64,000 nucleotides of DNA. It comes from Davidsoniella eucalypti. Its lineage: Eukaryota; Ascomycota; Sordariomycetes; Microascales; Ceratocystidaceae. The stretch covers positions 278,572 to 342,571 of the forward strand of contig RMBW01000024.1 of NCBI GenBank assembly GCA_004009845.1, in the 5' to 3' direction. Below are positions 21,401 to 33,958 of the stretch, one piece after another; positions within the stretch are counted from its first letter, which is position 1; every line of letters starts with the position of its first letter. Below the pieces are notes generated by a model. The model worked only from the letters and a program-made list of their open reading frames with translations, had not been told where the DNA came from and did not search any database. The translations under genes and the position numbers were made by a program.

Positions 21401-24400
21401 TCTCTAGTTTGGGCTTCATGTCCGATTCGGCCGGGATCACTAATGCCTTGCTTGGTTCCTTGGTTGAGTGCTGCGATGACTTGTGCCATGGGATTTATGA
21501 ATTTTTTGACACAATTCATGAGGCACAGAATAAAAGCTACGATGAAGGGAGAGCTAGAGCACTGCCCTTCATTTAATTCATGTGACTCATAATACGTTCA
21601 AGTATTGTTAGGGTTTGCTCAGATCAGTTTTTAATGTATCGTAACATAACATTGCAGTTGCAATGTACACATGAATTGTGGCTGAATAGAATTTGGTCAA
21701 CGTTTGACTCATTTAGCGCTTTCGTTTATCGGGCCGTTAGCAAAATCACAGAAGAAAATACCGAATTAACTGTCAGTTATTGTAGCAAAACTATTGAACC
21801 CTCCTAATTCCTTTTATTTTTATTTTTTTGCTCATGTATTATCGTTATTTTTTCTTACACAAACGCAAGAGATTACGAATCCACTTGCGTAGGATTTCTG
21901 TCCGTCCATAGCGTAACTACAACTAACAAGCCGAACCCTAAATGCCTTCACACTGTGACCACTCTAAGGTTCTTGTCATTCTCCCCTAACCCTGACACAT
22001 CTTTTCTTAGGTCGTCCACATCTTTCTTCCATGATACAAAATATGGATAATATTTTTTGTTCGCTAAATTCCAATATTGTCTCAATCTGTGACAAGGGAA
22101 GTTCAAAGAAAGAAAAGAGCCCAGCCAAAAGTCTAGGAAATAAACCTGAAAACTACAAGAGTCTAGATCACTCAAAATAATGTCTTAACAGCCGTGCTAG
22201 GGTCAAGATAATTGGCATTTCAGAGCATTGGATATTGACCGGATTGTATTGGAATGTGCAAAAAACCGGGAGATCTAGGCTTTCAAAGTCATTACGTACA
22301 TGTTACATGTAGCTATGTACATTATCGTCTCCATATCAACAATGGCTTGGCACATTGTGATTCTTCTTCAGAACCGATAACATATCAAGGAAGTACATAA
22401 TGTATACATTTGTATCTGTATAGAAGTATACTACGAACATGTGGTGTCAGATGAATACGAGGGATGCGTACTCTATTGACATGCCGGATCAGTAATGATT
22501 ACACCACTTACCAGCCTGCCTGTTACTACATAAGTATACTGATATGCTGGCTGTGTTATTGTTTGGTCTCCGTGATCTTGTTAGCCGCGTTCAAGAGGCA
22601 TAAAACGCGGCTCCACGAATCGACATGCTACCGATGAGAGGGTTTAAACAGTGAGATACAACTAAACCGTGATAGGAAGCGAAGGGGGGGTGTGAGAGAA
22701 ACAAAAGTCAGAACGGAGCTAAATGTAAAGATGTCGGTTGGTAGTATGATGAGCCACTGATAACATCACTATCACATCACCCCGTTTTTTTTTCTTCCTT
22801 TTCCCGTTATACAACTACATGATTGCACATGTAGAACTCAGCCCGCGGCATTTTGCTATTGGTGTGGCTTGTGCTGGCCCCGGACTTTGAAAGCAATAAA
22901 CTAGTTACGGAACTACATACATGTACATTATGGTTGTCCGTATGTACGTACATTAGTTACATATCGAACTGCAAATAAAATCTAAACAGAGAAAGGTTAG
23001 CCCGAGAAGACCGCGATTACGCCTCCGACCCGAACAGGGTTTTGGGATAGCTACACCAAATAAATGACAAGAAAAGAGAAGCGTAGCACTTGTGAGCTCG
23101 GGTTATGGTGGTAGTAGCGCTTGAACGAGGCCGGGGAACCTTCCTTTTAAGAGAACAGTGTCGAACTATACAACTACATACAACTAAGTAGAACTAGAAG
23201 CACACCCCCATAGATAACCCAATCCAAATCCTTTCATCCCCTTCTTTTGTTTGTTGCAGACGGACTGTTATGATCTTTTTCCCATGCTTTCTGTCTCTTC
23301 ACTTATAACAACCAATATCAATAAGAGGGAGAAAGAGTCAGCCCCTCCAGTACAACTTTGTTTGGGCGGTAAGAATAATGTTGTGATTAAAAGCAAACAT
23401 TATCCGAGATTGGATACACACTAAGCTCAGTAAGGAAGAACAAGAAAGAATAGTAAAAGTAATAGCACTGTAGACAGTCAGTCAGTATCTGTATACGTTG
23501 TGACTACTCATCACAGCCGCATCATATGGCACAAAAATGGATACTATTGGCGTCATAACCCTAAAACGGGCAAAGTATACGAGAATTAAGGAGTCAAGTA
23601 TATCTCGGTCGGCGTTTATACGAGGTTGTAAACAACAATACAGACTATCATCCGTACACTATGGTCGTAGGCGGAAAGAAGAGACACGGCAAAGCGAGTT
23701 GGAAACTCTGTGACGATGACACCGTGATATGTATATTATGTAGCAGTAAGCAATAAAGAGACACGACCAAGCAATCGTAGTACAGTACACAGGACTAGCT
23801 CTTCTTGAGAAACTAGGGCTTATGCCAAGAAAATCAACATGTACTTTTCTGCGCTTGTGTTCGCCTAGGTGCATTGGGAACAGATTTACAACGTGCTTGG
23901 TAAAGGAACGATTATAGATACATAGAGAGTACGTACGCAAACTATCAAGTGATGAAGAGGATTGATAAGAAAGGGCCAAGTCAAGTAGGCTGTAATCGTA
24001 AGAGGACAATAAATAGGCTGGAAAGTTGGCAGCCAGATTTGGTGAGGTTACAATACAGGAAGCTAATTGTATTCAAAGACAGATAGCTAATACGTCGGGT
24101 CGGCCAGCTAGCCATCCATCCAACCCACCACTAGTCCAGCAGTCCAGCGGCTCGATTACGAGAAAAGGTCGACCGAAGAGTACGGGAAGCCTTATTATAC
24201 ACTGTGTATGTTATCATGGGCTGGCTGAAGTGGTTGACTGAGTCTACAGCTTGGCATATTTTTAGTTTGTTTGTCTTCGGCCATAGAGAGGCTCTACAGG
24301 GCTGAGCAGCTAGAAGGTTCGCTCGGCTTTTTAGGGGCATGTCGGCTGACTTTGAAAGTCATGATATGTGTTTGTATGAGCTGATTCTTGGTTCTTAGCA

Positions 24401-26884
24401 CAGGTTCCTAGTACGGCCGATAGGAAGAGAACTCCAAAAACAATAAAAAATAAAAACAACTCACGAAGAAGCTCTTTCGACTCTTGACTTCAGTAAAGCG
24501 CTGCTGAGAAAGCTTGGGTTGGCTAAATCATCCTGCGGCCCGCTCGCCATGTGCATGAGAGATGTCGTTTACACTGTTGGCCAGAGTGAGAGTGGATGCG
24601 CCAGATGTTCTCACCAATTAGTTATTGAGGTTATAGTGTCTCTCAATAAGTAATCAGCTTAATTTCAGTGTCGACCATTTAGGTCAAATTGTCATCACAG
24701 ACCATATGGATGAAATGGCGAAATACCCCGGTCGGCAAAGGTCTGTGAAGGGGGTGTAGACATGATAATCAAACTTAGTGTTGCCCAGCAGGGAAGAAAG
24801 AATGGCAAATAGTAAACAGAAAAGCAAGCAACCAAGATAAGGCTTACTAAGCTTGATTACTCAAAATAAATCTTTGAGTAATTTTCTGGGCTTACCCACA
24901 ACTAACAGATAAAACAAATAAACAACAACAAAATCAACCAAAACAAACGGCTTATTGTTACTTATCGCTATTTTTTTTCTCTGCTAAAACTTGTCCCTCT
25001 CTGATCATAATAATCGTGAAATTTCGCTTGGTCGCAGTTACAACTAACCTAACGAACTTTCACTGACCAAGAGAAGTCTGTGATCTGGCAGCTGTCCGCG
25101 TAATCCAGCTTGAACCTGGCCTGATAATAGAAACACCATGTTTCTTTTCTCAACTTGTACATGCTAGTCAAACCTCCGAGCTCGAAAATCTTTTTAGTCC
25201 TATCCAACTAGCTATCAAGTCTGGGTCAGCAGCATAAAAGACAAGGATCATCTAGCGGTCAGTTTCTTAATCTACAGTAGTCATGTTCACGTTCAACAAC
25301 TATACATGCACAGATATGTACATACACATCCCCGCCTCGGCCGCTAAAATTGCACTTATCTCACGTTTACGCAGGCCATATCAAAGAATGAGAAACAAAA
25401 AAGCCCTTGTTCTTGATCACGCAAGTGCAAAAAAAGAAAAGAAAAAAGACGAAGCTCATGTTTCTTTGTCTTTGGTCTTTCGTATTTGCCAAGACCCTTG
25501 CTGAGGGACATTGCTTAGTACAAATGAACATATGTACTCTGTCTGTATCATTTCATCTTGAATTCAAGATTGTGGGCTCTGTGGCTTCAATTTGATCCTC
25601 ATTTTATTAGTGTTGGTGTCTCGCTCCCCTGAATAACAATTAAGAACAACCCGCCTAAAAAGAAGGCAAGAAATGATACACCCATCCATCTCTGCCTCCC
25701 CTGGTCCTCTGTAATCTGTCTCCAGAGGCGCAGTCTTAACAGCCTCAAACTGATACCCTGTCTGTGTATCCTTCTTCCATGCCGAAGCCAGAAGAGCACT
25801 AATAGTAAAAACACAGACACACAAAGACCCGCCAAACCGCCAGCTGTCTAATTTCCCCGCGAAGATCTAGAAGCTTCAAGATATGCACTTCGAATATGAA
25901 TAACTCACAGCTAAGCTAAGGCGTGTTTGTGAGAAGGGGGCAAAAAGGGACCCTACATGAGTTCTGCTTAACTCAAATTTCACTGAGCTTTTGAGACGGT
26001 GTAGAATCGGCGGACAAGCATGTATATATAATATATATAATACTATATTTTTTATAGTCATGCGGATAGGTTATAACTTGAGGCCGATCGACTTTCTCTC
26101 ATCTCGGTGGCTGACTGTTGAACTAGCGGAAAACAAAAAAAAACTGGCATTGCTGACAGTGAGGCACGCGGCGACTGGTAGGCTGGCTAGGCCTGTGTTG
26201 GCTTTGAAGGGTTGTCCCTCCGGCATAGAAAAGGCGTCGACACAGATCTTAGGGACCTGTGTCTGTTTATGTAGGCTGGCTAGACCCTCAGAACCTCAAG
26301 CTACCATCCTCACTGTTAGGTGAGCCTCCAAGAGGTCCAGAGGGTCCAGCATAATATTTGGCGTAATCGAGTCGATGGTTGTTGTTGTTGTTGCTGTTTA
26401 TTTATCCTTTGTCCAACAAGTCCCGATTTTTCTAGCCCCGGTATATCTTATCCGTATCTCGTCCGGACTTGATGATACCCCCTGTAACTTCAAAAAACCT
26501 CCTCAAACCATTCCCAAAAAACCAAGCCCTAAGTGGGGCTACCATTCACGTAATCAGGTGACCGCACCATCCGACGCGCCTCCAAGAGGCTAGTCAAGCC
26601 GGGTGCGATGGTAGAGGCACAGCGACAAGACTCCCGCGCCACGGGTTGGGCTTCCGGAACCTTCAAAAAGAGGTTGCCCTTCGAGTATGAGTGTGTCTCC
26701 CTGAGCTTTGTAGTGTGTAGCGACTCGGGAGACCAGCGATTGCGAAAGAGTACGGTGAAAAGGGGGCCTCGAGAGGGGAAAAAATTCGGGCTCAAGGCCT
26801 CATAACTCGATGCATCAATAAAGACAAGCGTCTAAACAGATAAAAATAATGGACAGCGTCATTGGGAATATGTGCTGGTCGCTT
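18479..26884. other. 8.4 kb gene-poor region
   Basis: No gene with recognisable content or a convincing multi-exon structure, except the weak candidate at 25564-25847. It contains G12 at 18737-18748, C11 at 18927-18937, G12 at 20546-20557 and G11 at 20956-20966. It also holds a TGTATC microsatellite near 19180-19210, many ACATGTACATGTA-type palindromic words near 22300 and 22920, and scattered CCCTAA/TTAGGG words. A 177-codon frame at 20247-20780 spans a G12 tract and has no protein-like features. Confidence 0.6.
25564..25847 (-). CDS. possible terminal exon of an unrecognised small membrane protein
   Basis: Read on the minus strand after a potential acceptor (AAATTAG), the frame gives a hydrophobic segment (GGSLCVCVFTISALLASAW) followed by a protein-like soluble stretch (KKDTQTGYQFEAVKTAPLE, TDYRGPGEAEMDG). 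A GTGAGT donor lies about 65 bp upstream, but the frame joined to it hits a stop quickly, so the 5' part is unresolved. No known family. It could equally be a decayed exon. Confidence 0.2.
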
Positions 26885-26945
26885 TTAGCAACCCACGATG
26901 AAGGGGAAATATTCGTCTTTGGACAAAGGGGGAGGTAGCTTGAAC

Positions 26946-29107
26946 TCAAAGGCACCCCCCAGAAGTTTGTAGGAGGGAAGGTTGTAATATATCTGTAGGT
27001 GATTTGCCGTTTGGATTGACGAGATCAACCACATAGTTAGGCAAAGGGTAGTGAGAAAACAAAATCCCCTTTTCATGGGGCCCAAATGTTGTCTGCATCA
27101 TGATCGTCCATTGTGGCCACTTGCTATAGTCTTTTATCTGCGTCTGATATCCGCGAACGCCTTGTCTTGCGTTTATCACATGGAGCGCACCGTAAAAGAT
27201 ACCCATGACCTCTTCAAGAGATTCACGTTCGGCCTGCGATAGCCGACTTTCGCCGTTTGCCTCACAATCATCAGGTGTTTCCTGCCATTTCTTGACTTTC
27301 CGTTGGATATGGGCCTCTATCGCTTTGGCGGCATAGAAGCATAGGGCTGATTGTTCATGGCATAAGACATTTGGCCAGTCTTTGGTGAAGAGGAGGCTGC
27401 TGACAAATGCTAGAACTTGGATGGGCGGAATAGCATCGACTATGTCGAAGGCGTGTGTGTGAAAAGTCGACTCTGGTATTGTGTTGAACAGTGATAGAAC
27501 TCTTTGAGCATGTGATGATATACAGCGCACAAACAGCGCGAGTTGAGGCTCCCAATCGTATACCAGTAGCTTATAGCTCATCAAAGGCCGACAAAGGAGT
27601 AAGATAAGCTTGACTCGGTCATTATCCTCATCCGAAAGAAGAGATAGTGTAGAATCCGGACTGAACTCTGGTTCATTATTATTATTGACATGATGGCCTG
27701 GACTGGAACGAAGGCGCCTCCATGGCCCGCGTAGAAGATGTTCGGGTAGCAGCACGCCGCCGTGCCGATATACCAATGGACTACGGAGATGGAGAAAGAG
27801 AGGGAGACTTGCGTATTTGTCCGGAATTGATTTGAGACAATTCTTTTTACGGAAGAAGTCTCTATATGCTCTGGAGAATTCTGCATCTTTGGAGCCTGGG
27901 AGACTATTCTGTGAATTATATGGTGGTGATGAGATGTCCTCGCTATATATGTCGTCTGAAGTGATAGCACGCCCCGTGGAGGCATTGATATATCTTTTCA
28001 TCTCTCCAGGGCTAGAGATACCAAATTGAGACCACAGAGAGAGGTATCTCATGTGTAGTGAACCAAGAATACGCTTCCAATACTTCTCATACCGAACTGA
28101 TGGGGGTTCTTCAGAGGCGGGGCATAGACATTCCCAGGTAGAGGGACATAAACTACTGTCAACAGAAGCACACATGTGCCCGTGATTGCCTTGATTCGGA
28201 TAGTTGCGGTGCCACATATCAAGGGCACCTATGAAGATACTATACCGGAACCACGGCTGTTTGATCACTTCATTCTGCAATGCGATGGGTAGAAAGTACA
28301 AAGTAGTTAGTGAACTGCCGCCTCGATAGAAATATGTTATGTGATGAAGGCGCTTTGACGTAGTGTACATGGATAAAGAGTGATATGTGACAATTATGGG
28401 AAACTTACCTCGAGATCATTACAGATAACATCACCCGCAATCCCATACTCACAAATCACCTCTTTCATAAACATATCATCACCCAAAGGACTCCAATCTG
28501 GATACTTATAGAAAATGCTCCATGTTGTAGCAAACCGTTGTACGGTGAAGAGCATAAAGAGACCATGTCGGGATAGTGCTTTTCCTAGAAGTGGCGATGA
28601 CTGTGGGAAACATATATTGTTCGAGTAAAGGAAGATTATCTCTAGGATATCGATTGGCAATGTTTCCAACAGCCGACTAGCGTTATGTCTTAATGGTGGC
28701 TGTCCTGTAGTTGCTTGCTGCTTTGATAGTAGAAGCTCCTTGGCTTTCTGCTGTTCAGCTAGTGTACATCCGGCAGCTAATGTGATAGCAGATTTGATGT
28801 GACGCAACTGGCGTTTTTTACAAGCGTTAGACCGTCTTCTTGACGTTGATGCGGGTCCAGAGGAGTTGAGAGTATGAGAAGCGGCTCTTCGCTTGCGTTT
28901 TCCTCGGATGGGTATATGCGTTAATGTTTCGGATTCTACCGGTTGCCTTGAGCTACTTGCCCTTGGAATAGAACTATCGTTTACAGAGTCATCATTACGA
29001 AAGTCAGGTTGGTTGGTATCGTAGGTGTCCCCTTCCAATGGTATATCACCAAGATCACTGGACACATTCTGATTAGAAAAGCTCCATGAGGTCTGACTAT
29101 TACTCAT
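26946..29107 (-). CDS. F-box domain protein (C-terminus probably frameshifted)
   Basis: Two exons (29107-28409 and 28274-26946) with a 134-nt phase-0 intron and a perfect GTAAGT donor; 675 residues as read. The first 140 residues are disordered with a basic nuclear-localisation-like cluster (IRGKRKRRAA, TSRRRSNACKKR). Residues about 143-180 (LLETLPIDILEIIFLYSNN) are an F-box of the fungal type, expected to bind Skp1 in an SCF ubiquitin ligase. The remainder has WFRYSIFIGALDMW and long helical stretches without leucine-rich or WD repeats, so the substrate domain is unrecognised. The last residues look like frameshift product: another frame beginning at the TA repeat near 26985-26994 continues with much better protein sequence to a stop at 26885. 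It is divergent from MRS2. Confidence 0.75.
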
Positions 29108-29963
29108 GACGAGTAGCCGTGTAGCTCACGTCTGTCTGTTCGTACGGTGGTACCACGTATGATGGGCTTTGGTAGGATGCCTTTTTGTAGCTGCAGTCAA
29201 ACTGGAGCTCAGTGACGAGAAGCATAAAGTGGCGGCGGAGTGTATTTGAAAAGAAAGGCTAAACACGCGGCCTACATCAACATACGATATCAAAGACAGA
29301 TGTTGTACTGCTGATATCAGTTTTGACGAAGACAACGAAAGATGCCACAAAAAAGTAAGATAGACGGCGGGAAATGGCCCGATACAGTTGAGAGCAAGCA
29401 ACTATGGCGCGAGTATATGAGAGTTGACTGATATATAGTGTTTATTCTGAGCCAGTCGCCTTGATCTGTGATGGATTTGTTAGAAAGCAGCTGGGATAGC
29501 TCAAAACATGGTTTGACGTACTAAATAGTAATTTTTTTGTTTTATTAGTATGAAAAGACAATGATGAGGTTAAGTTCGAGGATGGTTGCAGAAGTCGGCT
29601 ATTTACAAAGCCCCACTAAATAGTTAAGTAATATTGCATAAGTACATCAAGACCCTGGTATGCAAATATAGCTGCAAAAACTTACTAACGACACCAAAAT
29701 TTTAGTACTAGTCGACTAGACGAACATCACGACGACCGACTGGATAAGTCGCTGACACACCACCACAGCGATTATAGCAGCCTGTATTCCGAAGGAGGCT
29801 TTGCTCTGGAAACAACGCAGACCGAATCCAAGCAACCGAGAAAGTTGTTTTCAACCTCGAGTTTCCCTCAATAGCGACCCGGAGGCCTGTCCCACAACTT
29901 CTCAACTTACTACGTCCAGCAGCCGAGCCTGTAGCAGCCGTACCGAATCGAGAATCCCAAGGA
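29108..29963. other. bidirectional promoter region (F-box gene / MRS2)
   Basis: 856 bp between divergent start codons. The F-box side is the likely 5' UTR of that gene; the MRS2 side turns CG-richer from about 29800. No other gene is visible. Confidence 0.5.
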
Positions 29964-31709
29964 ATGTCGTCCTCGCTGCGGTCGGCGCCGGTTCCGTCGC
30001 GAGTTCTACTGCGCTTCCTGCGTGCCCAGTCCGAGAACCGTCTATTCCGCTACCCACAATGCAAGGCCCTGGTCGAATCGCGGGGCTGTGTGCGAATGTA
30101 CAGCAGCAACAGTAATAATAGTACCCAGCATAGTTTAGCAGTGCTGCGGAGAGAGCCGCCTAGCCCATTGCCATTAACTCCCTGCGCAAGATCGGGTGCC
30201 ATCCCACCGTCGCCGCCGTCTGCTTCGCCGATAATATATTCTCCTGGTACGACGGCGGCACTGCCATCGGCACCGCTATCTATACGTTGCTTCAGTTCTA
30301 CACCACGAAGAGCTGCTCCCGGATGTGGTGAGGAAGAGCGGCCAATGTCATGGCGCGAGCGCATCTTTAGCACCCGGATCAAGGCTATGGAGAAGGAAGA
30401 ATCGCCTATCGATGACCGCTATATGTTTAGTTCGCACAGAACATTGGCAGCTAAGGCGGCTTTGGAACCACGCTTGCGCTGCACGGAAGTCAACGAGCAT
30501 GGCGAAGTTAGTTTGACGGATAGCGAGTTCAAAAAGACTGAGCTAATTGCCAAGGTGTGTAGGATTATGCAATGAAATATGGATTAGACATAAAGAGTTT
30601 GCCTTCTTGCTAACTAGTTACTCTACTCTACTTTAGTATGGCCTACTACCCCGAGATCTACGGAAGATTGACTCGTCGAATCTGCCCCATATCCTTGTGC
30701 GGCCATCGGCTATATTGATAAACCTGTTGCATCTGAAAGTGTTGATCAAGCACGATCGTGTGCTTCTATTCGATATATACGGGTCGCAGACATCGCATTC
30801 ACAATCGGCATTTATGTACGATCTACAAGGAAAACTGAAGCAGAAGAACACTACTATCGGCGGTGGCCTGCCGTATGAATTCCGTGCTTTGGAAGCGGTG
30901 TTGACATCTGTCACATCCGAGCTCGAGGCCGACTTTGAGTCAGTTCGTGAGCCAGTCATTCACATCTTGAGTGAGCTGGAAGACGACATTGACCGTCATA
31001 AGCTACGCCTGCTGCTTATATTGTCTAAAAAGGTCACGACATTCGAGCAGAAGGCGAAGCTGGTGAGAGATGCCATTGAGGAGCTGCTGGAGGCCGATGA
31101 TGATCTATCGGCCATGTACCTGACTGAAAAGACCCACGATCTTTTCCGTGGTGACGACGACCACACAGAAATTGAGCTGCTACTGGAATCCTACCATAAG
31201 CTTTGCGATGAAATTGTTCAAGAGGCTGGAAATCTAGTTGCCAGCATCCGCAACACCGAAGAAATGTATATACTTCTTCAAGATGAATCGTATCATGTGA
31301 CCATGCTAACTAAATCTACAGAATCCGGGCTATTCTAGATGCCAACCGTAATTCTCTCATGTTACTTGACCTGAAGTTCAGCATTGGAACGCTGGGCCTG
31401 GCTATGGGAACATTCATGGCTGGTTTGTACGGCATGAACTTGGAGAACTTCATTGAGGAGACCGACTGGGGCTTTGGTGTCGTCACCGGCACATCCGTTT
31501 TATTCTCCGTGGTGGTTTGCTGGTACGGCTTGGTCAAGCTACGCAAGGTGCAACGTATCAGGATGATGGTTGACGAACGCAACGATCTCTCACGGACACA
31601 ACGCTGGATCCGTGAGGAGGCATTGCTTGACCCCCGCAGCCGTGAGAAGCTGCGTATGATGAACATGCAGAAAACGGCTGTCCGCAAGAAGAAGTGGTTC
31701 GCTTGGTAA
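29964..31709 (+). CDS. MRS2: mitochondrial inner-membrane Mg2+ transporter (CorA/MRS2 family)
   Basis: Three exons (29964-30554, 30637-31265, 31322-31709); 535 residues. It forms the pentameric channel that brings Mg2+ into the mitochondrial matrix and is needed for group II intron splicing in yeast. The N-terminus is Arg/Ser-rich without acidic residues (SSSLRSAPVPSRVLLRFLRA), a matrix-targeting presequence. The conserved core includes RDLRKIDSSN, HILVRPSAILINLLHLK, LPYEFRALEAVL and the stalk-helix end ILDANRNSLMLLDLKFSIGT. The diagnostic GMN triplet is at residues 444-446, followed by the loop LENFIEE and the second TM (VVTGTSVLFSVVVCWYG). A basic tail RKKKWFAW follows. MRS2 and its paralog LPE10 cannot be separated by eye; Pezizomycotina usually have one or two copies. 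Confidence 0.93.
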
Positions 31710-32491
31710 GGTAAAAAAAAAGACCGTAGCAGGAAGTACTACGGAGAGGACGGGGTATAACAAAAACTCATAATGTGTCGACTAAAGACGGCGAATTATT
31801 CACCGGCTGGACTTTGGCGTGTAAGAATATTGTACAACAGAAAAAAGAAACTACCGGTGGTTATTTAACAAAAGGGGGGATCTCGAGACTGAACGAAGAC
31901 TGATGGACAGATGATGATAGCCATTACTGTCAAGGAATGGCGTGTTATATTATTCTCGCATAGACTCACTCACTCACTGCATTTACTCATGATGATATTA
32001 CTCTGTTTGCTTATTTTTTCTTATACATTCTGTTTGGTTGTAGTATGTTAAATTTGGAGGATATCTTTTTTCTGGCATCATCAAATCTCATAAGCAAATT
32101 GCAATTTTGTAGTAGAATTACTTGGATTACAAATGGATATTCTTTTGTTTTACTTTAATATGTACGAAAGAAAAAAAACCCAAAAATTGCCCCGCCAATT
32201 TTGTACTATTCCTCCACCCCTCCTTCCTTCTTTGGCGAAAAAAATAAATTAGGAAAAAAAAGGCAGCTTCTGCGACTAGACGACGAAGCGCAACACAATA
32301 TCCCACAGGAGTAACTGCCGTGATCAGTCCAAGAGGGGAACACCGTGAGGCTACAATTGATTTCTAAGCAACTTTGAGAGTACACGATATTTCTATACAA
32401 AGTAGACTGTCTTCTCCTTTCTTTCTTCTATTCTTAAATCTTCGAATCTACTTACACTTTTGATCGACCGACCGAACGAGGACCATACACA
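31710..32491. other. spacer MRS2 - SQT1
   Basis: 780 bp with the 3' region of MRS2, a TCAC microsatellite-like patch near 31968, and the SQT1 upstream region, with pyrimidine-rich sequence just before its ATG. No gene. Confidence 0.5.
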
Positions 32492-33958
32492 ATGTCTGAC
32501 CAACCAGAAAACTTCAGCAAACACCTCAACGAGGAAGAGCCTATGGACGACGACCTGCTCAATGCCGACGAGGCTGCCGAGGAATACATCCCGGGAGATG
32601 GCGAGGATATGGACATGGACAGCGATGGCGGCGATGACAACGAACAAGTCGAAGAAATGCTGCTCCAGAACGACAGTATCGCGTACTTTGACGACCATCG
32701 CGACTCGATCTTCTGCATCGCTCAGCACCCCGTACACCCGAGTCTCGTTGCTACCGGAGGCAGCGAAGGCGACGGTGACGATGCCCCCGGCAAGGGCTAC
32801 CTGATCGATACCTCCGCCGCTGTCAGCCGTCCCGTGTTGCCCGCTAGCTTCTCGACCGACCCGTCCGCCGAGCGGCCGCAGAGCACCAAGCTAGAGGCCG
32901 TCTTCTCCATCGATGGCCACTCCGACTCCATATCTACCCTGGCCTTCTCATTGCCCAAGGGCCAGTTCCTCATGTCTGGCGGTATGGACGGTCGTGTACG
33001 TCTATACGCTGTCGCCGTCGTTCCTGACCAGCCCGTCAAGTTCAAGTGGCTCGCTGAAGCTGCCGAGGTGCCCGAAGTCAACTGGATCTCGCCCTGCCCG
33101 AACCCCGCCAACCCGCACACTTTTGCTGTCGGTGCCTCTGACGGCTCCGTCTGGGTCTACACCGTTAACCCTAAGGACAAGGCCCAGCCGCTGCAAATTG
33201 TCAACACCTTCTACCTTCACACTGGATCGTGCACGGCGGGTGCGTGGACGCCCGATGGTAAGCTTTTGACTACGGTCTCCGATGACTCTTCGCTTTACGT
33301 CTGGGATGTCTTTGGTGAAGCTGCCGCACATGGCATCACCGCTGAGAACGGTATGAGTATCATCTCACTCAACGAATCCGACCAGCGTTTCGCCGTCGAA
33401 GGCGGTCTCTACTCCGTCGCTGTCGATCCCAACGGCGCCTTCCTCGCCACTGGTGGTGCTGGTGGTGCCATCCGCATCGTATCTCTACCCCGTCTAGGCT
33501 CCAAGCCTAGCGAGGTATCCGCTGGTGGTCAGATCCTAGCATCTCTTCAGACCCTCAACGACGCCGTCGAGGCTCTCGCCTTCTCCGCCCCCATCGCCGG
33601 TGCTGGCTCCACTCAAATCACCCTGCTAGCTGCCGGTTCCGTTGACGGCACAATCGCCATCTTCGATGCCTCGCGTCGCTTCGCTGCCCGCCGTACACTA
33701 CCAGGTGCCCACGAGGACTTCTCTGTTGTCAAGCTAGAGTTCGTTCCCGGCACGTGGCTTCTCACATCGTGTGGTATGGATGGCGTCGTTAGACGCTGGG
33801 ATCTGCGCGCTGCTGCTGACCAGTCGCTGGTTAAGGAATGGAAGGGCCATCGTGGTGATGGTGAGGGTGGTGGTGTCCTTGGCTTCGTACAGGGTGAGAC
33901 GGGCGAGAGAGTCGTCACCGCCGGTGATGATGGTGTTATGTTGGTGTTTGAGGCTTGA
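32492..33958 (+). CDS. SQT1: WD40 ribosome-assembly chaperone Sqt1 (AAMP homolog)
   Basis: Single exon, 488 residues. Sqt1 is a dedicated chaperone that captures nascent uL16 (Rpl10) and delivers it to the 60S subunit. The protein opens with an acidic tail (NEEEPMDDDLLNADEAAEEY, DMDMDSDGGDDNEQVEEM). The first blade is DSIFCIAQHP, followed by further blades with canonical D-x-x-V/I-x-x-W/Y endings (FLMSGGMDGRVRLYAV, VSDDSSLYVWDVFG, SCGMDGVVRRWDLRA, TAGDDGVMLVFEA). An acidic N-terminus plus an eight-bladed propeller is the Sqt1/AAMP layout and fits charge-based uL16 binding. The frame is GC-rich with strongly biased, C-ending codons, typical of highly expressed genes. It is convergent with GCV2. 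Confidence 0.9.
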   Translation: MSDQPENFSKHLNEEEPMDDDLLNADEAAEEYIPGDGEDMDMDSDGGDDNEQVEEMLLQNDSIAYFDDHRDSIFCIAQHPVHPSLVATGGSEGDGDDAPGKGYLIDTSAAVSRPVLPASFSTDPSAERPQSTKLEAVFSIDGHSDSISTLAFSLPKGQFLMSGGMDGRVRLYAVAVVPDQPVKFKWLAEAAEVPEVNWISPCPNPANPHTFAVGASDGSVWVYTVNPKDKAQPLQIVNTFYLHTGSCTAGAWTPDGKLLTTVSDDSSLYVWDVFGEAAAHGITAENGMSIISLNESDQRFAVEGGLYSVAVDPNGAFLATGGAGGAIRIVSLPRLGSKPSEVSAGGQILASLQTLNDAVEALAFSAPIAGAGSTQITLLAAGSVDGTIAIFDASRRFAARRTLPGAHEDFSVVKLEFVPGTWLLTSCGMDGVVRRWDLRAAADQSLVKEWKGHRGDGEGGGVLGFVQGETGERVVTAGDDGVMLVFEA

